From: an uncultured Clostridium sp.
Lineage (GTDB): Bacteria; Bacillota; Clostridia; Clostridiales; Clostridiaceae
DNA: 44,973 nt
NCBI GenBank assembly: GCA_902785295.1
Contig: CACZYK010000013.1
Coordinates: 1-44,973 of the forward strand
Reading direction: 5' to 3'
Position numbers and translations under genes: made by a program. Numbering within the stretch: position 1 is the stretch's first letter; every line of letters begins with the position of its first letter. Shown here one piece after another: positions 17,467 to 24,714 of the stretch. The notes below the pieces were generated by a model. The model did not search any database. It was not told the DNA's origin and was given only the letters and a program-made list of their open reading frames with translations.

Positions 17467-17495
17467 TTGACAAAATAAAAAAATAATTATAATAT
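17467..17495 (+). promoter_or_regulatory. Promoter of the MarR-family gene
   Basis: TTGACA at 17467-17472, 17 bases, TAATAT at 17490-17495. The predicted start, about 17502, is the first base of the palindromic operator. Confidence 0.75.
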
Positions 17496-17501
17496 AAAAA
17501 T

Positions 17502-17522
17502 ATACTTCGAGATACGAACTAT
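17502..17522 (+). promoter_or_regulatory. Operator at the marR promoter
   Basis: ATACTTCG AGATA CGAACTAT, an inverted repeat with one mismatch. It differs by a single base from the operator upstream of the ATPase operon (18069-18089), spacer included. Position over the transcription start fits autorepression by the MarR protein. Confidence 0.75.
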
Positions 17523-17537
17523 TTTAAAGGAGATAAA

Positions 17538-18038
17538 ATGAATAAAGAAAATAATTTTGATTTTGAAACAATAGTATTTAAAGTTGTAGATGAGGTAAAG
17601 AGTTTATTATCTCCAGAAAAATGGAATAGTGAGCTTTTAGATTGTTCTAAAAATGAAGTGTTGGCTTTATTTTATATTTACAGGATGAAAAGCACTAATA
17701 TGGGAAGTATTGCAGAGTATATAAATGCTCCACTAAATACACTAACAGGAGTTATAGCAAGACTTGAAAGGAAAAATCTTATTTTAAGACAGAGAGATAC
17801 TCAAGATAAGAGGATTGTAAAGATAACATTGACTGAAAAAGGAAAAAGTTTATTTGATAACTTTTTAGAAGAGGTAAAACATTATTTTACTGATATTTAT
17901 GATGAGCTTTCAAATGAAGAAAAATCTGCTTTGATAACTATTGCTATAAAAGCTTTTGGTATATTAAAAAGAAGTAATGAAGAGAAGAATAAAGAAGAAA
18001 AAGAATTTAAAAAAGTAAGGCGTATAAAAATAGAATAG
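17538..18038 (+). CDS. MarR-family transcriptional regulator
   Basis: 166 residues: winged-helix core with MGSIAEYINAPLNTLTGVIA (recognition helix, about 55-74), the wing RDTQDKRIVKITLTEKG (about 88-104), flanking dimerisation helices, and a charged C-terminal tail (EEKNKEEKEFKKVRRIKIE) longer than usual. Cys35 in LLDCSKNEV is the only cysteine, so a redox-sensing role is conceivable but unsupported. Ribosome site AAAGGAG. The identical palindromes at its own promoter and ahead of the Get3/ArsA-like genes indicate that it regulates itself and them. Confidence 0.9.
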   Translation: MNKENNFDFETIVFKVVDEVKSLLSPEKWNSELLDCSKNEVLALFYIYRMKSTNMGSIAEYINAPLNTLTGVIARLERKNLILRQRDTQDKRIVKITLTEKGKSLFDNFLEEVKHYFTDIYDELSNEEKSALITIAIKAFGILKRSNEEKNKEEKEFKKVRRIKIE

Positions 18039-18062
18039 CTTGGGAGACTAAGTTATTTTTTT
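18034..18062 (+). terminator. Weak terminator overlapping the marR stop
   Basis: AATAGCTT and AAGTTATT (one G-U pair in RNA) around GGGAGACT, followed by five T. The stop codon lies in the first arm. It suggests that the downstream ATPase genes have their own start or rely on partial read-through. Confidence 0.5.
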
Positions 18063-18067
18063 AGAAA

Positions 18068-18090
18068 AATACTTCGAGATACGAAGTATT
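18068..18090 (+). promoter_or_regulatory. Operator upstream of the ATPase operon
   Basis: AATACTTCG AGATA CGAAGTATT, a perfect 9-bp inverted repeat, 19 bases before the first ATPase start codon. It is a near copy of the site at the marR promoter. I could not find a convincing -35/-10 pair around it, so it may act on an unusual promoter or as a roadblock. Confidence 0.75.
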
Positions 18091-18109
18091 TTATGAAGGA
18101 GGAATTTTT

Positions 18110-19276
18110 ATGGGAAGAATAATAATTTTTACAGGAAAAGGTGGAGTGGGAAAAACAAGTATAGCATCAGCTCATGCTTTAAAAGCATCTCAAAATGGTA
18201 TGAAAACCTTAATTGTAAGTACAGATATGGCACATAATCTAAAAGATATATTTATGAAAGATATAGGTAAAGAATATAGTGAAATAGCTAATAATCTTTA
18301 TGCTTTAGAGATAGACCCAAATCATGAAATGAATAATAATTATGGAAATATGTTTAAAGCTTTTAAAAATATGATGCCAGAAACTTCATTAGAAAATGAA
18401 AATTTATTAGAGGATATGGTGGTATTTCCAGGCATAGAGGAATTATTTTCACTTATAAAGATTAAGGAAATATATGAGAAAAATATTTTTGATTTAATAG
18501 TAGTAGATTGTGCACCAACTGGTGAAACTTTATCTCTTCTAAAATTTCCAGAATTACTTTCATGGTACATAGAAAAGCTTTTTCCTATAGGAAAAGTGGC
18601 ACTTAAGGTTTTAAGACCAATATCAAAAGTTGCTTTAAAAATAGAAATGCCAGATAAACATGCATTAAATGATATTGAAAAATTATATGTAAATCTTTGC
18701 GAATTACAAAGTTTATTAAAAAATAGAAATATATGTAGTATAAGACTTGTAACTATACCAGAAAAAATGGTAGTTGAAGAAACCAAAAGAAATTATATGT
18801 ATCTAAATTTATATAATTTTAATGTAGATGGAATTTATATTAATAGAGTAATGCCAGCTGAAATAGAAAATAATTTTTTTGATGAATGGAAGAAGATACA
18901 AGGAGAATATATAGAAAAACTTAAAGAAGTTTTCTTAGATATGCCTACCTATAAGGTTAGGTGGTATGAAATTGATATAAATGGTTTTGAAGGACTTCAA
19001 AGAATAATTAATGATTCTTTAGAAGATGAAAATATATTTAATGTCTTAAAAATTAATTCTAATGAAACTTTCAAAAAACTTGAAAATGGGTATTCTTTGA
19101 CTTTAAAGATACCTTTTGCAGAAAAAAATGATTTTGATTTGTTTGAGTCTTCTAATGAAATAATAATTAAAATAGGAAATTTTAAAAGAAATATCCCTTT
19201 ACCAGATGTTGTAAGAAAATATTCAATCTCAAATGCAAAATTTGAAAATGGAGAATTAAATATTATATTTAGTTAA
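18110..19276 (+). CDS. Get3/ArsA-like ATPase with C-terminal HSP20-like domain (first copy)
   Basis: 388 residues. Deviant P loop GKGGVGKT (9-16), switch I STDMAHNLKD (about 42), switch II DCAPTGET (133-140): the ArsA/Get3 branch of SIMIBI ATPases. From about residue 325 a beta-rich tail (YSLTLKIPFAEKNDFDLFES ... FENGELNIIF) matches the ArsA_HSP20 domain. It lacks the zinc CxxC of eukaryotic Get3, I see no obvious arsenite Cys triad, and no arsB, arsC or arsR is nearby, so arsenic export is unlikely. Family members bind hydrophobic clients such as tail-anchored proteins; the client here is unknown. Preceded by the MarR-type operator and AAGGAGGAATTTTT. Confidence 0.88.
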   Translation: MGRIIIFTGKGGVGKTSIASAHALKASQNGMKTLIVSTDMAHNLKDIFMKDIGKEYSEIANNLYALEIDPNHEMNNNYGNMFKAFKNMMPETSLENENLLEDMVVFPGIEELFSLIKIKEIYEKNIFDLIVVDCAPTGETLSLLKFPELLSWYIEKLFPIGKVALKVLRPISKVALKIEMPDKHALNDIEKLYVNLCELQSLLKNRNICSIRLVTIPEKMVVEETKRNYMYLNLYNFNVDGIYINRVMPAEIENNFFDEWKKIQGEYIEKLKEVFLDMPTYKVRWYEIDINGFEGLQRIINDSLEDENIFNVLKINSNETFKKLENGYSLTLKIPFAEKNDFDLFESSNEIIIKIGNFKRNIPLPDVVRKYSISNAKFENGELNIIFS

Positions 19277-19338
19277 ATACAACATTTTATTATTCAAAGT
19301 AAAAAGCAAATTAAATATAAATAATAGGAGGAAATAAC

Positions 19339-19557
19339 ATGAATAAAAAGCTTATTAAAGATATTATAAAGTTAAAAAAGATGGAATATGAAATTTTTAA
19401 GGAATTAATGCCAGAAAGTATTACAAACAAAATAGAAAAAGTTGAAAAAGAAGTTTTGAGTTTAGGCACAGATATAGTACTAGATTTGATAAAAGATAAC
19501 AAATATGAAGCTAAAGAAAATAAGGAAGTTAAAAAAGTAGGAGTAGATTTTAAGTAG
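19339..19557 (+). CDS. Small protein between two Get3/ArsA-like ATPases
   Basis: 72 residues, Lys/Glu-rich, probably helical: KKLIKDIIKLKKMEYEIFKE then LMPESITNKIEKVEKEVLSL, ending in a disordered basic tail. No membrane segment, so it is not itself a tail-anchored protein. ATG 19339 follows AATAGGAGG, and the stop is 12 bases before the second ATPase gene, which begins behind GAGGTGAAATGGT; clearly the same operon. I do not recognise the family. A helical adaptor or client for the flanking ATPases is a reasonable guess only. Confidence 0.72.
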   Translation: MNKKLIKDIIKLKKMEYEIFKELMPESITNKIEKVEKEVLSLGTDIVLDLIKDNKYEAKENKEVKKVGVDFK

Positions 19558-19569
19558 AGGTGAAATGGT

Positions 19570-20730
19570 ATGAGAATTATACTATATACAGGAAAAGGTG
19601 GAGTAGGAAAGACAAGCATTTCAGCAGCCACAGCATGTAAAATAGCAGATTTAGGTAAAAAGGTTCTTATTATGAGTACTGATGAAGCACATAGTTTAAG
19701 TGATTCCTTTGGAGTAAAACTTGGAAATGAAGAAAGAGAAATAAGAGAAAATCTTTATGGAATGGAAATAGATGTTGTTAAAGAAAATGAAATAAAGTGG
19801 GGAGGATTAAAGGATTATATAAAAAAACTTCTATCAATTAAGTCAGAGCAAACAATAGAAAGTGATGAATTATTAGTATTTCCAGGGTTTGAAGAGCTTT
19901 TAGCATTAATAAAGATTAAAGAAATAAAAGATTCAAATAAATATGATGTGCTTATAGTTGATTGTGCACCAACAGGAGAAACAATGTCTTTATTAAAGTT
20001 TCCAGATTTATTTAGATGGTGGATGGAAAAATTTTTCCCACTTAAAAGAAAAGGAGCAAAAATAGCAAAACCAATAGTTGAGAAGACAATGAAAGTACCT
20101 ATGCCTGATAATGAAATATTTGATGAAATAGAAGAGCTTTATGAAAAAATAGATGAACTTCATAAAATTATGATGGATAAAGATAATGTAAGCATAAGAA
20201 TAGTTACAACAGCTGAAAAAATAGTGGTAAAAGAAGCAAAGAGAAGTTTTTCTTACCTTCATCTTTTTGATTACAATATAGATGGAGTTATTATAAATAA
20301 GATTTTTTCAGAAGAATCTACAGTAGGATATTTTGAAAAATGGATTAATATACAAAAAGAAAGTATTGAAGAAATAGAGAATAGTTTTAAAGATATTCCA
20401 ATTTTTAAGTGTGAGTTAATGAAAAAGGAACTTAGAGAATATGATGTTTTAAAAGAAGCTTCAGATAAAATATATAATGATATAGATCCTTCAAAAGTAC
20501 TATTTAACAAGAAGATATTTTCATTAGAAAAAGAAGAAGATGGTTATAAATTCATAATTGATATACCTTTTGTAGATAAAAATGAATTAGAACTTTTGCA
20601 AAATGGTGATGAACTTACAGTTTCAATAAAAAATGAAAAAAGAATATTTTCTCTTCCTCAAAAACTTCAATCAAAAGAAATTATAAAAGCAAAGTATGAA
20701 AATGAATCTTTAAATATTTATTTTAAGTAA
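19570..20730 (+). CDS. Get3/ArsA-like ATPase with C-terminal HSP20-like domain (second copy)
   Basis: 386 residues, parallel to the first copy throughout: GKGGVGKT (9-16), TDEAHSLSD, LVFPGFEELLALIKIKEI, switch II DCAPTGET (131-138), and a C-terminal beta domain (YKFIIDIPFVDKNELELLQN, ending KYENESLNIYFK). The paralogues are clearly diverged in the middle (for example PLKRKGAKIAKP against PIGKVALKVLRP), so the duplication is old. Two such subunits suggest a heterodimer, since Get3 works as a dimer. The last 31 bases of the reading frame region recur exactly 1310 bases downstream. Ends in a terminator. Confidence 0.88.
   Translation: MRIILYTGKGGVGKTSISAATACKIADLGKKVLIMSTDEAHSLSDSFGVKLGNEEREIRENLYGMEIDVVKENEIKWGGLKDYIKKLLSIKSEQTIESDELLVFPGFEELLALIKIKEIKDSNKYDVLIVDCAPTGETMSLLKFPDLFRWWMEKFFPLKRKGAKIAKPIVEKTMKVPMPDNEIFDEIEELYEKIDELHKIMMDKDNVSIRIVTTAEKIVVKEAKRSFSYLHLFDYNIDGVIINKIFSEESTVGYFEKWINIQKESIEEIENSFKDIPIFKCELMKKELREYDVLKEASDKIYNDIDPSKVLFNKKIFSLEKEEDGYKFIIDIPFVDKNELELLQNGDELTVSIKNEKRIFSLPQKLQSKEIIKAKYENESLNIYFK
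20695..20725 (+). repeat. 31-bp direct repeat, copy 1 (inside ATPase gene 3' end)
   Basis: From TATGAAAATGAATCTTTAAA onward, 31 bases identical to 22005-22035. Encodes the C-terminal YENESLNIYF of the second ATPase. Confidence 0.9.
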
Positions 20731-20738
20731 AAAATATT

Positions 20739-20781
20739 AAAAAAAGAACCTAAAGCAAAGAAAAATTTAGGCTCTTTTTTT
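20739..20781 (+). terminator. Terminator after the ATPase operon
   Basis: AAAAAAAGAACCTAAA and TTTAGGCTCTTTTTTT pair with one mismatch; 11-base loop and long T run. Confidence 0.75.
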
Positions 20782-20843
20782 ATTTTAAGTGAAAATTAGA
20801 CAAAATTTATTTTAATTTTAGAAATCTTTAAGGAGGGGTAGTT

Positions 20844-22003
20844 ATGAAAAGATTTGTATGTACAGTATGTGGTTATGTTTATGAAGGAGAAGAACCACCT
20901 AAGGAATGTCCAATTTGTAAGCAACCAGCATCTAAATTTCGTGAAGAAGATATTGATTTAGATAAGGAAAATAGTAATATTAGTAGTTCCTCTAATAAAA
21001 ATAATGTAACAGATTTAAGTTATGATAATAATTTTTATAGAATTGATAAGTCATGTAGATACATGGAAGAAATTCATCAAATGGCTGTTAGTGGAAAATC
21101 TATTGGAGGTTCTATGGGAACTACCATGCCTATGCCTAATTGGGATGATATTCTTATATTAGGAGCACAATTAAATCCACCACCTCTTAATGAAGAAGAT
21201 AATGTTGAAACTATGACAGTTATTGGGAAAAACGCAAAGCGTCCTATGATTTTACAAAATCCAGTTTATATATCACATATGTCATTTGGTGCTTTATCAA
21301 AGGAAATAAAAATTGCATTAGCAAAAGGCTCTAGCATGGCAAAGACTGCAATGTGTAGTGGTGAAGGTGGAATTTTACCTGAGGAAAGAGAAAATTCATA
21401 TAAATATATATTTGAATATATTCCTAATAAATATAGTGTAACCGATGAAATAAGATAGCAGCAGGAAAAATAGAAAGAGACTTAGAATATTGTGTTTATG
21501 CAGAGCCAGATTTTATTACTATTGATGGTAGAGGTGGTGCTACAGGTTCAAGTCCACTTTTATTAAGGGAAGCAACTACAGTTCCTACAATATATGCATT
21601 ATATCGTGCAAGAGAATATCTTGATTCTGTTCATTCAGATATATCCTTAGTCATAACTGGAGGACTTAGAGTTTCTGCAGATTTTGCAAAGGCATTAGCA
21701 ATGGGAGCTGATGCAATAGCAGTAGCTTCAGCAGGACTTATTGCTGCTGCATGTCAACAATATCGTATTTGTGGTACAGGTAATTGTCCTGTGGGAATAG
21801 CAACTCAAAATCCAAAGTTACGTGAAAGATTAAAAATTGATATATCAGCACAAAGGGTTTATAATTATCTTAATGTTTCATTAGAAGAATTAAAAACATT
21901 TGCAAGAATTACTGGACACTCTTCTATACATGAATTATGTGTTGATGATTTAATTACTTTAAATCATGAAATATCAGAATATACAAATATTAAGCATGCA
22001 TAA
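20844..22003 (+). pseudogene. Rubredoxin-like/FMN-binding glutamate synthase family protein, broken by internal deletion
   Basis: ATG 20844 (after AAGGAGGGG) starts a rubredoxin-like domain (CTVCGYVYEGEEPPKECPIC) joined to a glutamate-synthase-type FMN domain (NPVYISHMSFGALSKEIKIA, TAMCSGEGGILPEE). The frame runs into TAG at 21456. The rest of the same domain resumes in another frame at 21452 (KIAAGKIERDLEYCVYAEPD, ITIDGRGGATGSSP, GGLRVSADFAKAL, the 3Fe-4S motif CQQYRICGTGNCPVGIATQ) to the stop at 22001. Compared with family members as I remember them, about 75-80 residues (the GMGGHLPGEKV region) are missing at the joint, so an out-of-frame deletion removed part of the FMN/substrate site. 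Non-functional as read. It lies between the two 31-bp repeats. Confidence 0.87.
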
Positions 22004-22004
22004 A

Positions 22005-22035
22005 TATGAAAATGAATCTTTAAATATTTATTTTA
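22005..22035 (+). repeat. 31-bp direct repeat, copy 2 (after the glutamate synthase remnant)
   Basis: Identical to 20695-20725 and starting one base after the remnant's stop codon. In frame with a preceding AAA it reads KYENESLNIYF then Thr and stop, i.e. the C-terminal tail of the ATPase without the rest of the gene. Confidence 0.9.
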
Positions 22036-22065
22036 CTTAAATATAAAGATTATTTTAACTAATAA

Positions 22066-22074
22066 TGTTATAAT
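22066..22074 (+). promoter_or_regulatory. Extended -10 promoter element for alpha-amylase
   Basis: TGTTATAAT, a perfect TATAAT with the TGn extension, 51 bases before the start codon. No good -35 at 17 bases, which an extended -10 can tolerate. Confidence 0.5.
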
Positions 22075-22124
22075 ACAAGGAGTATAAATTTTTATTATAA
22101 ATGTGTATAAAAGGAGTTTAGAAT

Positions 22125-23567
22125 ATGAATAACAAGACAATGATTCAATATTTTGAATGGTATCTTCCTTGTGATAAAACATTATGGAGAAAGGTTAAAA
22201 AAGAAGCAGGATATCTGTCTAATTTAGGAATAACTTCAGTATGGCTTCCACCAGCTTATAAAGGTGCAGGAGGAGTAACTGATGTTGGATATTCTGTATA
22301 TGATTTATTTGACCTTGGAGAATTTAGTCAAAAAGGAACTGTTGAAACAAAATATGGTTCAAAGGATGAGTATATTGAAGCTATAGATGAGCTTCATAAC
22401 AATAATATAGAAGTTTTAGCAGATATAGTTCTTAATCATAGAACAGGAGCAGATGGAATTGAAAAAACATATGCAGTAAAAGATGATAACAACGATAGAA
22501 CAAAAACTATAGGTGAACTTCGTAAAGTTGAAGTATGGACAAAGTTTGATTTCTGGGGACGTAATGGAAGATATTCTAACTTTAAGTGGAACTGGACAAA
22601 TTTCCATGGAACTGATTATGATGTTTTGCATAGAGAAAGTGGAATATTTAGATTCATAGGAAAAGAATGGAATGAAGATGTAGATGATGAATTAGGAAAC
22701 TATGATTATCTATTAGGTTCAGATGTAGATTTTAGTGATGAAGAAGTAGTAAATGAGTTAGATTATTGGGGAAAATGGTATGTTAAAACAACTAAAGTAG
22801 ATGGTTTTAGATTAGATGCAGTAAAACATATAAGCTTTTCTTTCTATAAAAATTGGCTTAAAAAATTAAGAGAAGAAACAGGAAAAGAATTATTTTCAGT
22901 AGGAGAATACTGGAGCAATGATTTAAAAAAGCTTAATAATTATCTTGAAGCTACAAATAACTCAACATCTTTATTTGATGTTCCTCTTCATTTTAATTTT
23001 TATAATGCATCTATAAGTGATAGTAGATATGACTTAAGAGAACTTTTAAAGGATACATTAGTTGAGGACAAGCCAGATTTAGCAGTAACTTTTGTAGATA
23101 ACCATGATAGTCAATATGGACAATCTTTAGAAAGCTGGGTTAGAGAATGGTTTAAGCCTATAGCTTATGGAATAATACTTTTAAGAGAAAAAGGATATCC
23201 ATGTGTATTCTATGGAGATTTATATGGTATTGAATGTCAAAATATAAAAAAGGTTTCTTCAATAGAAGATTTAATTGCTTTAAGAAGAGATTATGCTTAT
23301 GGCAGAGAAAACTCATACTTTGATAATGAAGATGTAGTAGGTTTTACTAGAGAAGGTGATGAAGAGCATACAAATTCAGGTTTAGTTGCAATATTTACTA
23401 ATTGCGATAATGAAGGAGAAAAAGAAATATATGTAGGAGAAAAATTTGCAGGGGCTACATTCTATGACTATTTAGGGCATGTTGATGAAAAAGTAAGAAT
23501 TAATGAAAAAGGATATGGATTGTTTAAAGTAAAAGCAAAATCAATTTCTGTATATATAAAAGAATAA
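22125..23567 (+). CDS. Cytoplasmic alpha-amylase (GH13)
   Basis: A 480-residue GH13 enzyme that cuts alpha-1,4-glucans. Conserved regions: ADIVLNHR (region I, about 101-108), GFRLDAVKHI with nucleophile Asp231, GEYW with acid/base Glu261, and FVDNHDSQ with Asp328. No signal peptide: it begins MNNKTMIQYFEWYLP, as in intracellular amylases of the GH13_5 type, so it probably acts on glycogen or imported maltodextrins. Own extended -10 promoter, ribosome site AAAAGGAG, own terminator. Length normal (about 480-495). Confidence 0.95.
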   Translation: MNNKTMIQYFEWYLPCDKTLWRKVKKEAGYLSNLGITSVWLPPAYKGAGGVTDVGYSVYDLFDLGEFSQKGTVETKYGSKDEYIEAIDELHNNNIEVLADIVLNHRTGADGIEKTYAVKDDNNDRTKTIGELRKVEVWTKFDFWGRNGRYSNFKWNWTNFHGTDYDVLHRESGIFRFIGKEWNEDVDDELGNYDYLLGSDVDFSDEEVVNELDYWGKWYVKTTKVDGFRLDAVKHISFSFYKNWLKKLREETGKELFSVGEYWSNDLKKLNNYLEATNNSTSLFDVPLHFNFYNASISDSRYDLRELLKDTLVEDKPDLAVTFVDNHDSQYGQSLESWVREWFKPIAYGIILLREKGYPCVFYGDLYGIECQNIKKVSSIEDLIALRRDYAYGRENSYFDNEDVVGFTREGDEEHTNSGLVAIFTNCDNEGEKEIYVGEKFAGATFYDYLGHVDEKVRINEKGYGLFKVKAKSISVYIKE

Positions 23568-23575
23568 TTATCTAT

Positions 23576-23628
23576 AAAGAAGAAATGAATAGAACTAGTT
23601 ATGAAGTTCTTTCATTTCTTCTTTTTCT
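23576..23628 (+). terminator. Terminator after alpha-amylase
   Basis: GAAGAAATGAATAGAACT pairs with AGTTCTTTCATTTCTTC, long stem with one mismatch, loop of about 7 bases, T-rich tail. Confidence 0.88.
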
Positions 23629-23703
23629 TTTATTTTATTTCATGTTGAAACATGAATAATAACTTTTCTAAAAAAATAAAGTAATGACTGAACAAATAAT
23701 TTA

Positions 23704-23733
23704 TAACCATCAAGAGGAAATTCTTGGTGGTTA
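23704..23733 (+). other. Orphan hairpin in the 422-base gap before the biosynthetic operon
   Basis: TAACCATCAAGA and TCTTGGTGGTTA pair with one wobble around GGAAAT. A T-rich stretch follows (TTAATTTTAT). No gene ends here, so it is a second insulating terminator or the trace of a lost gene. The rest of 23568-23989 is AT-rich and holds only the direct repeats and promoter listed below. Confidence 0.55.
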
Positions 23734-23787
23734 ATTTTATATCTAAAAAAAGCATTTATGAATAAAAATAATTAAATATAATAAAAA

Positions 23788-23826
23788 TTTAACTAAATTT
23801 GCAATTGTTTTTAACTAAATTTGTAA
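23788..23826 (+). promoter_or_regulatory. Direct repeats upstream of the biosynthetic operon promoter
   Basis: TTTAACTAAATTTG at 23788-23801 and again at 23810-23823, exact over 14 bases (17 with one change), 22 bases apart, i.e. two helical turns. The first copy is also part of the dyad AAATTTA AC TAAATTT. They end 18 bases before a candidate -35 box, the place where an activator such as an OmpR-type response regulator would bind. Confidence 0.5.
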
Positions 23827-23841
23827 GAAATTAATAATATA

Positions 23842-23870
23842 TTGAAAATTATACTTAAAAGTGATATTTT
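23842..23870 (+). promoter_or_regulatory. Candidate promoter of the biosynthetic operon
   Basis: TTGAAA at 23842-23847, 17 bases, TATTTT at 23865-23870. Leader of about 115 bases to the first start codon. Weak -10, consistent with need for activation. No other plausible promoter was seen between here and 39.8 kb. Confidence 0.45.
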
Positions 23871-23989
23871 AATAGATGATAAATGATAATTTTTTTCAAT
23901 TAAGATATTGATAAAGAAAAGTTTATATAAAAATAAAAAGGTGGTTTTATAGCTAAACATTAAAGATGAGTAAAAAGGAGGAAATCTTT

Positions 23990-24688
23990 ATGTATATAGA
24001 AGTAAAAGAAATTAAAAAAAGTTATGGAGAAGGAGGAAGCTTTGTACAAGTATTGGATGGAATTTCTACCAATTTAGAAAAAGGGAATATGTGTGTAATT
24101 TTAGGACCATCAGGTTCTGGAAAATCTACTTTTTTAAATGCTATAGGAGGTTTAGATACTGTAGATAGTGGTTCAATTAAAATAGATGGAAAAGAAATTA
24201 CAGGATTAAATTCAGATAGTTTATCAGATTATCGTAGAGATTATTTAGGATTTGTATTTCAATTTTATAATCTAATTCCTAATCTTACAGTTAAAGAAAA
24301 TATAGAAGTGTGCAGTTTTCTTACGAAAAATCCATTAGATATGGATGAACTCTTAAAAACTCTAGGACTTATGGAACATAGAAATAAGTTCCCAGCACAA
24401 CTTTCTGGAGGTCAACAGCAACGTTGTGCTATAGCAAGAGCACTTATAAAAAATCCTAAACTTCTTTTATGTGATGAACCAACAGGAGCTTTAGATTCAA
24501 AAACTTCAAAAGAAATTCTTATATTATTAGAAGAAATTAATAAAAAATATGGTACTACCATGATGATTGTTACTCACAATGATGCAATAAAAGATATGGT
24601 ACATAAAGTTATAAAGATAAAAGATGGAGAAATTTATAAAGAATATGAAAATAAAACAAGAATATTAGCAGCAGATCTAGAATGGTAA
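23990..24688 (+). CDS. ABC transporter ATP-binding protein (MacB/LolD type)
   Basis: 232 residues: Walker A GPSGSGKST (about 39-47), Q loop FQFYNLIPNLTVKENI, signature LSGGQQQRCAIARAL, Walker B LLLCDEPTGALD, H loop VTHN. The FYNLxPxLT segment is typical of ATPases that pair with FtsX/MacB-type permeases, as encoded next. ATG 23990 with GGAGG eight bases ahead is chosen over ATG 23966. First gene of the eight-gene operon; probably exports or gives immunity to the lipopeptide product. Confidence 0.93.
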   Translation: MYIEVKEIKKSYGEGGSFVQVLDGISTNLEKGNMCVILGPSGSGKSTFLNAIGGLDTVDSGSIKIDGKEITGLNSDSLSDYRRDYLGFVFQFYNLIPNLTVKENIEVCSFLTKNPLDMDELLKTLGLMEHRNKFPAQLSGGQQQRCAIARALIKNPKLLLCDEPTGALDSKTSKEILILLEEINKKYGTTMMIVTHNDAIKDMVHKVIKIKDGEIYKEYENKTRILAADLEW

Positions 24689-24714
24689 TTAATAAAACAA
24701 TAAGGGGATAAGCT

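Noticed and set aside
18340-18786. Minus-strand 148-codon open frame
   Set aside because: Shadow of the first Get3/ArsA-like gene; low-complexity Phe/Ser/Ile composition typical of antisense AT-rich frames.
18110-20730. Arsenic resistance operon
   Set aside because: The ATPases resemble ArsA only in fold; there is no arsB, arsC or arsR, no ArsA-type duplicated single chain, and I see no obvious arsenite-binding Cys triad.
21701-22003. Separate 100-aa protein gene
   Set aside because: The same frame is homologous back to 21452, and it is the end of the broken glutamate-synthase-like gene.
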